DNA of 64,000 bases from UBA5614 sp963667535 (GTDB lineage Bacteria; Cloacimonadota; Cloacimonadia; Cloacimonadales; Cloacimonadaceae): assembly GCA_963667535.2 (NCBI GenBank), contig CAXXDU010000002.1:2728001-2792000 (forward strand), in the 5' to 3' direction. The first letter of the stretch is position 1. Every line of letters starts with the position of its first letter. Both the position numbers and the translations under genes were made by a program. The notes beneath the pieces are model-generated. The model worked only from the letters and a program-made list of their open reading frames with translations. It was not told where the DNA came from and searched no databases. Below are positions 7,515 to 16,446 of the stretch, in pieces.

Positions 7515-8966
7515 TTATACTTTTACTTTGACAACCGTGTTTTTAAATCTGGCTGGTGCTACACCGTGAGATAATTGCATTACCTGACCGGGTTCGCCTT
7601 TACCGCAGTGGAAGGTTCCATGATATTTCCATTCTTCAGGACCGCATATCCAGTCACAGGAATTCCAGAATTCAGTTGTAATGCCATAATACGTAGGTTC
7701 TTTGACAATACCCACAATTTTGCCATCGACTATCTTCCAGCCTATCTCTGTAGTGAATTGGAAATTATTGCGGTTATCATCTATGGACCAGGTCTTGGTA
7801 AAGTCAACTAAATAGCCTTTTTCTGTATTGGCAATTAATTCCTCTAATGTACCTTTATGCGGAGCAAGGCAGAAATTGGTCATCCGAACTAACGGGATAT
7901 CATCTCCAAATGCTGCTTTCATATTTGAACTGGGTTCCAGATTTAACTTTTGCGCTATATCTCTGGAAGTCTGTTGATTTACTAATAATCCATTCTTAAT
8001 AATGTCCACTTTCTTACCCGGGACACCTTCATCATCAACAGAATGGAATCCCATACCTGCAGGGTCTGTACTATCACTAAAGACGTTAACAATATCTGAG
8101 CCGTATTTATGGCTTCCAATCATAGGAGGTTTGATAAAGGTTTTTCCGGCATATGATATTTCCATCCCAAAGATTCTGTCAGCTTCTGTAGCATGACCGA
8201 CTGATTCATGTAATTGCAGAGCCAGATGTCCTCCGGCAATGATTAAATCAGCTCTTTCGTCTTCAATCTCAGGAGCAGATAGTAAATCTGTGGCTTCCTT
8301 GATAATCCTGCCTGTATTCTCTTCAAACTTTTGTTCTTCAAAAAGTTCAAACCCACCTCTTGCTGCTGACATGTGACCGGGCCAGGTGCGGGTTTGTACA
8401 TGTTTCCCATCTGAAGCAACTACATTCATTACGGGAAGAGTATTATAATATGACAAAGATGTTAAAGTCCCCTCTGTATTGCCATAAAATCTTTCCTGAT
8501 GAAAGAATACTCCATAGCAATAAGAATGTACAATTTTATCCCGTGGTTTAATTAATTCTGATATTCTCTTCAGATATACTAGTTTTTCATCTGTATCCAT
8601 TGTAAAAGGGTTCTGTTTTGGTAGGTATACTTTGTCAGCAACTGTAGGTTTAATCGGTTTGTAGATAATTGCATCCCTGACAAACTTACTGCCATGGATA
8701 GCGTTTGATTTGGCAATTTTAATAGTCTGGTCAATACTACTATCGGTTAAATCACGTGTTCCGGCAAAACCCCAGCAGCCATTCATTAAAACTCTGATTC
8801 CTAAGGCATGAGAATCCATACTTGTTCCATAGCCACGTAAAAAGCCGTTTTGAAAGAATATCGATTCATAATCAGTTTTGGTAATGCGGACATCAGCAAA
8901 TGTTACATCCTGTGTATTGAGCTTGTTTAGAATTTGTTGCACTTTCGTTTTCATATGTAATCCCAT
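7515..8966 (-). CDS. tldD: TldD-family metalloprotease
   Basis: A 483-aa TldD. In characterised systems TldD forms a heterodimer with TldE (PmbA) and degrades unfolded peptides or trims modified ones; TldD carries the metal site. That site is visible as HESVGH (His253, Glu254, His258), and the C-terminal GEPGQVMQ region is also conserved. The start ATG shares one base with the stop of the upstream tldE gene (TGATG), so translation is coupled. A second ATG four codons later is possible. It is the last gene of the seven-gene operon beginning with the Mla-like permease, an unusual place for tldD. Confidence 0.92.
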   Translation of the reverse strand: MGLHMKTKVQQILNKLNTQDVTFADVRITKTDYESIFFQNGFLRGYGTSMDSHALGIRVLMNGCWGFAGTRDLTDSSIDQTIKIAKSNAIHGSKFVRDAIIYKPIKPTVADKVYLPKQNPFTMDTDEKLVYLKRISELIKPRDKIVHSYCYGVFFHQERFYGNTEGTLTSLSYYNTLPVMNVVASDGKHVQTRTWPGHMSAARGGFELFEEQKFEENTGRIIKEATDLLSAPEIEDERADLIIAGGHLALQLHESVGHATEADRIFGMEISYAGKTFIKPPMIGSHKYGSDIVNVFSDSTDPAGMGFHSVDDEGVPGKKVDIIKNGLLVNQQTSRDIAQKLNLEPSSNMKAAFGDDIPLVRMTNFCLAPHKGTLEELIANTEKGYLVDFTKTWSIDDNRNNFQFTTEIGWKIVDGKIVGIVKEPTYYGITTEFWNSCDWICGPEEWKYHGTFHCGKGEPGQVMQLSHGVAPARFKNTVVKVKV

Positions 8967-10297
8967 CAGATAGTCTTGGTAGATGATGTAATATTAAAAT
9001 TCCTGACTAAAACATGCGGTGCTTTGGCACTACTAATACCAAAGACATCATAGTTTTCAGAAAAGGGTATCGTATAACTTTTACTCTCAAGTGAGACGAT
9101 ATGTTCAAAAATACGGGCAATCTTCTCTGTGAACCTGAGATTATTTACAACACTGGTTATCTTTCCATTTTCAATTAAAAATGTACCATCCCTGGTTAAT
9201 CCGGTTACAGAAGTCTCTTTTTCGTTGATAAAATTCATATAATGCAGGCTGGAAATATAGAGACCTTTCTTTACTGAAGTAATCATGGAATCCAGTGTTT
9301 CCTTACCAGGCTCCAGTATCAGACAAGAACCGTTATTCCCGTTTTTGGTTAGTCCAGTTTTATGCGAGTAATAGTTACTGCACATGAAGTTTTTAAATGT
9401 CCCTTTCTCGACCAGTGACAGTGTGCGGTATATGTGTCCATCGTTATTGTAGTCAAAAGAAATTATATCCTTATCGGTAGGGTCATCTTTAATCGTAATA
9501 AAATCAGGGAATATCTTTTGATTAAGTTTGTCTTCAAAATAGCTGGATTTCTGATCATAACTCCTGGCTGACATTCCCCCGCTGAGATATTGCATAAATT
9601 CAGCAATGCATCTCGGTGCTAAAACAACATCATATTCACCCGGTTCAACGTCAATTCTTGCATTTAGTGCAAAAGTCATCTTTTGGGATAATTGCACTAT
9701 GAAATCAGCAAGTACAAAGCTATCCAGGTTTTCCCCGCCATAAGTTTGAAGTACAGTCACTTGCGTTTCAGCATGGACAGCTTTGACTTCAAAATATATG
9801 GGAGAATTCCATTGTTCTTTATAGATTCCGTTACTGTTTATGAAGACAGTGTGCTGAAAATTACAAATGAAAGTTCCATAAATCTGAAAGCCCAGCTTAT
9901 CAGCTGCAGCAGATATTTCTTTTAAAATTTCAATCTTTCTATCAAGGGTAACTGTTTGAATATTGTTCGTCTTGACATGCAGATCATTCATGGTCAAATC
10001 TGTTTCAACATCTACAAAATCAGGATCTTCAGGAAGGGTAGGAATGATATTTACAGCACCTTTTATCGCAGCATTAACCCTCTGGATCGTAGGTTGGTCA
10101 ATGCTAAAACTGTAAGATTTCTTATCCTGATAAATTGAAACATCAAGAGAATCATTTAGCTTACTGATATTGTAATTTGTCTGGCTTTGATAAAACCTGA
10201 GAAAATCAGTCTGCCATTCATTTTGAATAATGTGATACTTCCATTGCGGGTGCTCTGTCAATTTACTAAGTAAGTGTTTTAAAGGTTCTTCTTGCAT
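8966..10297 (-). CDS. pmbA: TldE/PmbA-like partner of TldD
   Basis: A 443-aa protein of the TldD/PmbA family without the HExxxH motif, as expected for the TldE subunit. GEYDVVLAPRCIAEFMQYLSG matches the conserved start of the C-terminal domain, and KNGNNGSCLILEPG and VTGLTRDGTFLIENG the later core. I chose the ATG at 10297 because GGAG lies 6 nt upstream; a TTG at 10309 is less likely. It is directly followed by tldD with a one-base overlap, so both subunits are made together. Confidence 0.9.
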   Translation of the reverse strand: MQEEPLKHLLSKLTEHPQWKYHIIQNEWQTDFLRFYQSQTNYNISKLNDSLDVSIYQDKKSYSFSIDQPTIQRVNAAIKGAVNIIPTLPEDPDFVDVETDLTMNDLHVKTNNIQTVTLDRKIEILKEISAAADKLGFQIYGTFICNFQHTVFINSNGIYKEQWNSPIYFEVKAVHAETQVTVLQTYGGENLDSFVLADFIVQLSQKMTFALNARIDVEPGEYDVVLAPRCIAEFMQYLSGGMSARSYDQKSSYFEDKLNQKIFPDFITIKDDPTDKDIISFDYNNDGHIYRTLSLVEKGTFKNFMCSNYYSHKTGLTKNGNNGSCLILEPGKETLDSMITSVKKGLYISSLHYMNFINEKETSVTGLTRDGTFLIENGKITSVVNNLRFTEKIARIFEHIVSLESKSYTIPFSENYDVFGISSAKAPHVLVRNFNITSSTKTI

Positions 10298-10313
10298 AAA
10301 CTTCTCCAATTTA

Positions 10314-11621
10314 TTATGACCAACATGTAGAACTACTCTTTCTGCGGGTAGTGCTTGTTCGTGTTACGAATCTGCCATGTGGTGTATGTTTTGATTTTAA
10401 TGGATTTACTAAGCTACCTCTGACAAAAGTTGCTTTTACTGAGCATGAAAGTTCCATCTGGTTACCATCAGCATCAAGTAAATCAGATAAAACACTTGTT
10501 GAGGGGTCAATAATTACTATATCTGCGTTTGCACCTTTACCGATAGAACCTTTTTGAGGAAACAGCCCCATTCTCTTGGCAGGATTTTCTGATAACATTC
10601 TGATACAGCTTTGTATGGAAACTCGATGTGTCTTCCATAGTTCAGAAAACACCCATGGAACAGTCCATTGTAAAAGATTATCTGCATATCCGGAATAGGC
10701 ATGATTATAAACTGATGTTTTCAAAGATACCTGGTTGCCTGCCTCGGTGGAGAGAGTATAAAATTTACCATTCTTCATACTATCAAACAGAAGCTTAACA
10801 TATTCCCCAATACTATCATCCTTAACGTACCCTGTCGCTTTAAACTGCTGCATCAGCACCATCAGTTCCTGCACGGGAAAAGCATACGTCAGATCAGAAC
10901 GTCTAAAGGCAGTATTTAATATTTCTATTGATTCCCTGTCAAAGATTCCTATATAGTGCAAAGGGTTATCCTGTAAGCGCCTTAATATTTTTCTGATTGA
11001 AGCCAGGCGTTGCTGTACAAAACTCAGTTTTGAATCGTTAGCTATGATGTCATTTGTTTCTTCAAATCCCTGATATGCAAAAGAAATATCAGTGTCATAA
11101 ATTGTATCGAATAAATCCATTATATCGTCATACGACATATTTTCAACTGATGGATTGGGACTTGGATGCATAATTATAAAACCGACAACTCCAGCACCCC
11201 AAACTTCATTCATATAATCAAGGTGATATGGGTATTCTGCAAAATCACAATTACCCCATAATGCCATGTCACAAAATGAGTTTTTATTAATCAGACTCTC
11301 AAAGTGCTTAATATTGTTAATTCTGAATATTGGAGTCTCATTTATATATGACAAATCTGCAAGAGTTGTATATCCCCCTGCAATAGCTAATTTGGAAAAC
11401 CTGGACAGAGCTTTGGCATCATTATCATTTCCACTTAAAATATGTGTGTGCATATCAACCGCGCCGGGTATAATAATACAACCTTTAAAATCGTATTCCT
11501 CGGTAATATTCTCAGCTTCGATAGGATTATTGCTGACTTGTTCGATGTTTTCATCGAATAGAACATTGACTGTTTTAAAAGAGCTACCCGAAGCGAGAGA
11601 GACGTTTTTTATCAATTTCAT
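10314..11621 (-). CDS. Dihydroorotase/allantoinase-like protein, metal site largely lost
   Basis: A 435-aa amidohydrolase-fold protein. The fold is recognisable from PGAVDMHTHILSG in the first third and ENPAKRMGLFPQKGSIGKGANADIVIID near the C-terminus, which match dihydroorotase, allantoinase and hydantoinase. Only the first HxH metal pair remains. The carboxylated-lysine position reads VGFIIMHP instead of GFK. The later HxE position reads FAYQGFEE, the third histidine region HYIGIFDRE, and the DHAP position STEAGNQ. It is therefore probably not an active hydrolase and may be a structural or binding protein. It sits between the TPR lipoprotein and tldE in the same operon. The basic serine-rich tail of about 20 residues is unusual. 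Confidence 0.75.
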   Translation of the reverse strand: MKLIKNVSLASGSSFKTVNVLFDENIEQVSNNPIEAENITEEYDFKGCIIIPGAVDMHTHILSGNDNDAKALSRFSKLAIAGGYTTLADLSYINETPIFRINNIKHFESLINKNSFCDMALWGNCDFAEYPYHLDYMNEVWGAGVVGFIIMHPSPNPSVENMSYDDIMDLFDTIYDTDISFAYQGFEETNDIIANDSKLSFVQQRLASIRKILRRLQDNPLHYIGIFDRESIEILNTAFRRSDLTYAFPVQELMVLMQQFKATGYVKDDSIGEYVKLLFDSMKNGKFYTLSTEAGNQVSLKTSVYNHAYSGYADNLLQWTVPWVFSELWKTHRVSIQSCIRMLSENPAKRMGLFPQKGSIGKGANADIVIIDPSTSVLSDLLDADGNQMELSCSVKATFVRGSLVNPLKSKHTPHGRFVTRTSTTRRKSSSTCWS

Positions 11622-11631
11622 TTATGGCTCA

Positions 11632-12504
11632 CTATTTTTTCCTTGAAATATCGTAAATCAAGGTTTCTATGGCTTTGATATCATTCTTTTGACCGGTTTC
11701 ATTATATATTTGAAGAGCTAATGACAAATATGCTTTTGCTTTTATCGCGTTGTTTCTTTTCAATTCGCACTTTCCGGCTAGAGCAAAATCATCAGCTAAT
11801 TGTACATATAAATCATAACCTTTATCCAAGGCAATCGCTTTACTCAGCATTTTAAGAGCCTCATCATATCCGGATTCAGAGGCATATGCGTAGGCTAGGC
11901 TATAATATGCATTAGAAAGAAGCTCAGGTTGAATTACCAGTTTCCTGTTTAACCTGACATAGTATCTTTTCAAAGCCTTTTTCATAAGAGCTTGATCATC
12001 ACTTGTGCCAAGATTGAGCTGGGCTTTTGCCTGAATGAGATATGACAGAATCTCAATGCGGACGTTTAATGGAAGCTGGGATACATCCGGAGCTTTGGAT
12101 ATGATAAGAGCGTAATCTTTTGCGTAAAAAGCAGACCAATAATTGATCTGTATCACTCTATAAAACAAATCAGGTCTTACATCCGTCACTAATTGTTTCA
12201 TTGATTCCAGGGTTGCCGCGTAAGCCAGTGAATCAGCATGAATATATGATATTCTCGCTTTACCTTGTAAAGAAATCAATTGCAAATCAAGCTCATTCGC
12301 CAGGATTGAGTTACTCTCAGCATCTGAGTATATTGACATAGCATCAATATAGTTTTGTTTCAATTCCTCTTTTCTTGCTTGCTCCAAAAACTCTCGTGTT
12401 TTTTGACTGGCTATAGATATAGGTTTTCTGGAAATAGTTGAGCACGAGCACAATAATCCCATTATCAAAATAACAAGCAAGAGCAATTTTACTGGATTAT
12501 TCAT
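11632..12504 (-). CDS. TPR-like lipoprotein of the Mla-type operon
   Basis: A 290-aa predicted lipoprotein. The signal peptide ends in LLCSC, so the mature protein begins at the second cysteine. The rest is helical, with tetratricopeptide-like repeats near the C-terminus (AYYSLAYAYASESGYDEAL, then the LALAGKCELKR-like helices). It overlaps the MlaD-like gene by 8 bases. By position it may be the outer-membrane or periplasmic partner of the MCE transporter, but the sequence alone does not prove that. Confidence 0.75.
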   Translation of the reverse strand: MNNPVKLLLLVILIMGLLCSCSTISRKPISIASQKTREFLEQARKEELKQNYIDAMSIYSDAESNSILANELDLQLISLQGKARISYIHADSLAYAATLESMKQLVTDVRPDLFYRVIQINYWSAFYAKDYALIISKAPDVSQLPLNVRIEILSYLIQAKAQLNLGTSDDQALMKKALKRYYVRLNRKLVIQPELLSNAYYSLAYAYASESGYDEALKMLSKAIALDKGYDLYVQLADDFALAGKCELKRNNAIKAKAYLSLALQIYNETGQKNDIKAIETLIYDISRKK

Positions 12505-13585
12505 TGGGAAGCTCTTTCAATCTTTTCCCTGTACCTGTAACCGGCTGGTTTTGCTTCGGTATTCCGGCTTTGAGTAATGGATTGTTGTTTAAAGCATCTA
12601 TTGTCTGTTGAGCTTTTCCCAAGGAAGAATTAATGTGATTAACCATGGTGGATATTTCAGGTTTTTGACGGTTAAAGAACTCTAATAGTTGCTGAGTCTC
12701 CTTAAGATTCAGATCAAGAGATTTAAGCAAATCCCTAACAGGCTGGATTAAGTTTTCACCAGTAGGATCAATCATTCTTAGCAGAAGACTATCAGGAGAT
12801 TGATATTGTTTTACTGTCTGATTCAATTCTATCAGCAGTTTATCAACCTGATCCATATCTCTTTCAATTTTATCAGTTATTTCAGCTGCGTTATACAATA
12901 ATCTGAAAGTGGAACCTTGATCAGCATTATTATCCTGATTCATATTGGATGCAAACTGGTTAGCTTCTTTCAGTAATGTGTTCACCTGTATGATGCTCTT
13001 TTCAGTTTCAGTGCTCACATTCGCCAAATGATACAAAAATCTGAAAAGTGATCCTTTGTCAGGATTGTTGTCCTTGCCGAGTTCCTGAACCAATCTGTCC
13101 AGATTCGTAACAATTGATGTTATCATATCAGATGATTTTTTTGTATCAAGGCTTCGATATTGTCTCAGCCCCTCTGAAGTGTCAGTCGATAAAATTATGC
13201 TATTTTCAATTATTAATTTCTGGCTTTTATCACCTTGAACAAATTCAAGTTGTGTTTTATTGGTCAAGGGATTAGTTAGCCGATTTATCACAGAACCAAT
13301 AAGAAACAGACTTTTATATTTTTGATAGATTTTAAGGTGTACGCTTATCCACCCATCCCTATTTAAAGTAAATGACTTGACTCTGCCGATTTCAAATCCT
13401 TTAAAAAGAACCTGTGTCTGTGAAGATAATCCGGTGGCATCAGATACCATTGTATAATAGTCCAATTTTTTCTCGAATACATTCTGTTTGAGAGCGACTA
13501 AAACAGTAACTGAAATTAGTAAAAGTAAGGATATTAATATGAATCCTGCGACGAATTGATTCGCATATTTTAACTTATAATTCAT
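12497..13585 (-). CDS. mlaD: MlaD/MCE-domain protein
   Basis: A 362-aa protein with an N-terminal membrane helix (about residues 12-32) followed by an MCE domain (about 38-120). The domain shows the typical YYTMVSDATGLSSQTQVLFKG and GFEIGRVKSF core. A long helical, coiled-coil-like C-terminal part has repeated ANVSTETEKSI / AAEITDKIERD segments. MCE proteins form hexameric rings that carry lipids between the inner and outer membranes. It lies between the ATPase-like gene and the TPR lipoprotein. The long C-terminal part may form a periplasm-spanning extension, as in larger MCE proteins. Confidence 0.9.
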   Translation of the reverse strand: MNYKLKYANQFVAGFILISLLLLISVTVLVALKQNVFEKKLDYYTMVSDATGLSSQTQVLFKGFEIGRVKSFTLNRDGWISVHLKIYQKYKSLFLIGSVINRLTNPLTNKTQLEFVQGDKSQKLIIENSIILSTDTSEGLRQYRSLDTKKSSDMITSIVTNLDRLVQELGKDNNPDKGSLFRFLYHLANVSTETEKSIIQVNTLLKEANQFASNMNQDNNADQGSTFRLLYNAAEITDKIERDMDQVDKLLIELNQTVKQYQSPDSLLLRMIDPTGENLIQPVRDLLKSLDLNLKETQQLLEFFNRQKPEISTMVNHINSSLGKAQQTIDALNNNPLLKAGIPKQNQPVTGTGKRLKELPNE

Positions 13586-13590
13586 ATTAA

Positions 13591-14277
13591 TTACTCTTCC
13601 AAATAGTCATATACCGCTCTTAATGCCTTCTCTCGGTTTGCACTTGTAAGTTCATAATTTCCAATGATCTCCCCTTTTTCTAACAGTAATATGTCATCAG
13701 CTAAAAGCTCTATCAATTCCAAATCAGATGTCCCTATTACCAGGAAATTATTATATTCTTTCAATAAGAGCAAACAGTCAACTATTTTTTTTCTGAATAT
13801 GCAGGAAAGTTGAAAAAAGGGATCATCAATGATATAGATATCCGGCTGCAGGATTAGATTTCTAACATATGAAATTAGTTTTTGGTTTGAGTGATTTACC
13901 ATGGACGGACGCTGAGAATAATCAATATCAAGCTTAAAAAACTTCATCCATCGCTGCACCTTTTCATCAAATTCAGCCCACTCACTTTCCGGATTAAAAT
14001 AGTGATATGGCAACGTGATATTTTCATGTAAAGACAGGTTAGACAAGAGAATGCCACGTTTAAAAAAGTACCCGATTTCTTTTTCAGTATTCTCTGCTTC
14101 TTTTTTGTCAAAGAGAATCTCTTCTGTCCGATTCAAAGATTCCAATCCACCGATTTTTCTCAATAACAGAGTAGTATCCTCATCTTGTTTGGAACATATG
14201 ACACAGCAACGTTTCTCATTTTGAATAAAAGAAACCGGAGATTTATTTTCACGGATTGATATATTTTTTACTAACAT
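13591..14277 (-). CDS. MlaF-like ABC ATPase, catalytic motifs degenerate
   Basis: A 228-aa protein that aligns by position and pattern with the ATPase of MCE transporters. EIGYFFKRGILLSNLSLHENI corresponds to the family pattern GyvFQ...L...ltv.eNv, and DIYIIDDPF is the Walker B region. The ATP-binding residues are mostly missing. The Walker A position reads ICSKQDEDTTLL without GKS/T. The Q-loop glutamine is lysine, the signature LSGGQ reads VNHSNQK, the catalytic Glu is Asp, and the H-loop reads GTSDLE. It is thus likely a non-hydrolysing subunit, or the transporter borrows another ATPase. It is tightly packed with the permease (1 bp) and mlaD (5 bp). Confidence 0.75.
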   Translation of the reverse strand: MLVKNISIRENKSPVSFIQNEKRCCVICSKQDEDTTLLLRKIGGLESLNRTEEILFDKKEAENTEKEIGYFFKRGILLSNLSLHENITLPYHYFNPESEWAEFDEKVQRWMKFFKLDIDYSQRPSMVNHSNQKLISYVRNLILQPDIYIIDDPFFQLSCIFRKKIVDCLLLLKEYNNFLVIGTSDLELIELLADDILLLEKGEIIGNYELTSANREKALRAVYDYLEE

Positions 14278-14278
14278 A

Positions 14279-15058
14279 TTACTGAGTAAGATAGTAAAAT
14301 AGCCAGGTTAAAATAACATCAGATAATATAACGAAAACCATAGCTTGCACAACAGCCTTTATAGTTCTTTGAGGAACTTCTGTTAACGCAAATTTAACTT
14401 GCAAACCTTGATAGCACGAGATTAAAGCTATGATTAAACCAAATATGACTGATTTAATTGTGCTGATAAAGATATCAACCACTTTGATTGTATTAGCAAA
14501 TCCGCTCATAAAGGAGAGAAAATCAATTCCGTTAAATAAAGTTGAAAACAGCCAGCCTCCCAATACAGCAGTAATATTGAAGAAGATTGTCAGCACTGTC
14601 ATAGCAACTATGACACCGATTACTCTTGAAGTAACTAAATATGATATAGGTGATATTTTGAATGAATTTAGTAAATCAATTTCTTTGTTTACAACCATAT
14701 TACCTAGTTCAGTTGAAATAGCTGTCCCGGACCTGGCTATTACGATCAATGCTGTAAATATACTACTTAATTCCCGGATTACCACTGTTACCAAAATCAT
14801 ATGTATCCAGTTTCCTTGCCCGAAATTGCTCAAAAGGTTATAACCCTGAAGGATAATCAGTCCACCGACAGCTAATGCAACAAATGATACAATAGGCAGT
14901 GCTTCAACTCCGGTATAAAGTATTTGCCTAACTATAACAGGCAAGCTTACTTTTCTGGTCTTCCACAGAAGCATGGATTCCATAATGATTTCAAGAAAAA
15001 AGGAAATAAATAAAAAAAAGTCCCAAAGGGACTTTTTAATTCTTTCCCCCAACCCCAA
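14279..15058 (-). CDS. mlaE: MlaE-family ABC permease
   Basis: A roughly 259-aa polytopic inner-membrane protein. The family signature is clear: VIRELSSIFTALIVIARSG followed by STELGNMVVNKEIDLL, plus several hydrophobic helices. It is the permease that holds the MCE ring and the ATPase in MCE lipid transport systems. The TTG at 15058 gives the usual MlaE N-terminus (LGERIKKSL), but no good ribosome-binding site is visible. ATGs at residues 26 or 29 are alternatives. A strong terminator-like hairpin (15012-15036) falls inside these first codons. This is the first gene of the operon that runs to tldD. Confidence 0.85.
   Translation of the reverse strand: MGLGERIKKSLWDFFLFISFFLEIIMESMLLWKTRKVSLPVIVRQILYTGVEALPIVSFVALAVGGLIILQGYNLLSNFGQGNWIHMILVTVVIRELSSIFTALIVIARSGTAISTELGNMVVNKEIDLLNSFKISPISYLVTSRVIGVIVAMTVLTIFFNITAVLGGWLFSTLFNGIDFLSFMSGFANTIKVVDIFISTIKSVIFGLIIALISCYQGLQVKFALTEVPQRTIKAVVQAMVFVILSDVILTWLFYYLTQ
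15012..15036 (-). terminator. Terminator-like hairpin in the first codons of mlaE
   Basis: On the minus strand AAAAGTCCC, loop TTT, GGGACTTTT is followed by a run of Ts: a textbook intrinsic terminator. It lies 70-95 bp after the stop of the FlgD-like gene and inside the start region of mlaE. It could end the upstream transcript or attenuate the mlaE operon. Confidence 0.75.
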
Positions 15059-15106
15059 GATAAAAAACTTTAGGAGTTTGGTGATAATCTACCTCTGAAC
15101 AGCTGA

Positions 15107-15463
15107 TTATTTAAGTATCAGTGTTTTCTTTGTAGATGTATATTTTGCGTCGTAATTTATTACTAAATAGTAATCACCTGAAGGGGCATATTCTCCGTTG
15201 TCACCTGTGCGATTCCATACGAATTCATAGTTCCCGGTGCTAATGTGTCCGGTATATATAGTCTTTACTATCTCTCCGTTATACGTTTCCACATTGATGT
15301 CGACAATTGCATCTCTGGCAATAGACAGGGAAATTGTTGTTGTTTTGTCCATCGGATTAGGTGCAACATTCAAATCTGTAAGAATGGTGTTACCAGCGGC
15401 AAAGATGATACCAATGCTGACTGTAAGAAATATTACAATTGCATATACTTTCATTCTACGCAT
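15107..15463 (-). CDS. Small exported protein consisting of a FlgD-like/sorting-type domain
   Basis: A 118-aa protein: a signal peptide (hydrophobic residues 5-23, ending near FAAG), then a single FlgD-Ig-like domain with VAPNPMDKTTTISLS, WNRTGDNGEYAPSGDYYLV and a KKTLILK end. This is the module that normally forms the C-terminus of large surface proteins here, without any passenger domain. GGGGAG lies 6 nt before the ATG. It sits between the ROK kinase and the Mla-type operon and is followed by a terminator. It may be a stand-alone cell-surface adaptor or a remnant; I favour a real gene because the start signals are intact. Confidence 0.75.
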   Translation of the reverse strand: MRRMKVYAIVIFLTVSIGIIFAAGNTILTDLNVAPNPMDKTTTISLSIARDAIVDINVETYNGEIVKTIYTGHISTGNYEFVWNRTGDNGEYAPSGDYYLVINYDAKYTSTKKTLILK

Positions 15464-15513
15464 CTTCTTCTCCCCTCATTTTATTTACATTTATGAAATG
15501 CAAATTTTATTCC

Positions 15514-16446
15514 CTAACTGTAGCTATTGTGCTTTTCTGCTAAGATAATCGCACCCAAAACTCCAGCCTGATTACCATAATTTGCTTTTCTCACTATAAT
15601 ATTATCTTTTAGGATGTTGGGTAATAAGTCAAGTATTTTTTCGAACAAATTTGTTAGTGGATAACCCGTGACTTCAACAGCACCCCCACCAATTACGATA
15701 GCATCAGCATCAAGCACAATTGCCAGATTAGCAATTGAACCTGATAAGTAGACAATTGAATCAGCTAAGCACTTGTTTACAATAGAATTATTCTTAGCTG
15801 ACATAACAATATCCTGTAGTGTTTTTAAATCTGTATCAGGTGAGAGTACTCTTATCAGATTCAATATACCATTGATTGATGAATATGCTTCCAGGCATCC
15901 CAAACGCCCACAATTACATCTAACTCCTTCCGGATTAACTGTACTATGACCAAGTTCCATGGCATAGCCATGTGCCCCGTGAAATATTTGCCCGTCTTTT
16001 ACGAATCCGCATCCGATGCCGCTGCCAATTGTGATGCCGATAATATGTGTGCAACCCTTTAACTGCTGTGCTTCTGCCAATACCATCAGGTTTGCATCGT
16101 TATCTACAAGCACTTGTTGTGAGATATACTCCGGAATCAGAGTTTTGGGATCAAGATCTGTTAGTTGTTGTAAGTTGGGGTTAACGCCCACAATCTTGCC
16201 TGATTTCCGCTCAATGGTTCCGGGAGTTCCCATTCCTATGGTTTGAATATTGACCAGACCAATTTTGTTGTCAACAAATTGAAGTATTTGTATGATATTA
16301 CTTTGCAAGGATGCTAAAGTCGTATCCTGCAGTTCTGATCTTTCGAATCCAAGTAAACCATGTTTACAATTTCCCCACCCAAATTTTATTGCAGAACCGC
16401 CAATATCAATTCCTAAGTAGAACTTTTCTTCTTTCATTATTTCCAT
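15514..16446 (-). CDS. ROK-family sugar kinase
   Basis: A 310-aa ROK protein, probably glucokinase or a related sugar kinase. Visible motifs are the phosphate loop LGIDIGGSAIKFGW; DNDANLMVLAE with the catalytic Asp; GIGCGFVKDG; ELGHSTVNP; and the zinc-binding CNCGRLGCLEAYSS. It has no N-terminal DNA-binding domain, so it is an enzyme rather than a repressor. Start ATGs at codon 1 or 4 are equally possible. The substrate cannot be read from the sequence. Confidence 0.9.
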   Translation of the reverse strand: MEIMKEEKFYLGIDIGGSAIKFGWGNCKHGLLGFERSELQDTTLASLQSNIIQILQFVDNKIGLVNIQTIGMGTPGTIERKSGKIVGVNPNLQQLTDLDPKTLIPEYISQQVLVDNDANLMVLAEAQQLKGCTHIIGITIGSGIGCGFVKDGQIFHGAHGYAMELGHSTVNPEGVRCNCGRLGCLEAYSSINGILNLIRVLSPDTDLKTLQDIVMSAKNNSIVNKCLADSIVYLSGSIANLAIVLDADAIVIGGGAVEVTGYPLTNLFEKILDLLPNILKDNIIVRKANYGNQAGVLGAIILAEKHNSYS

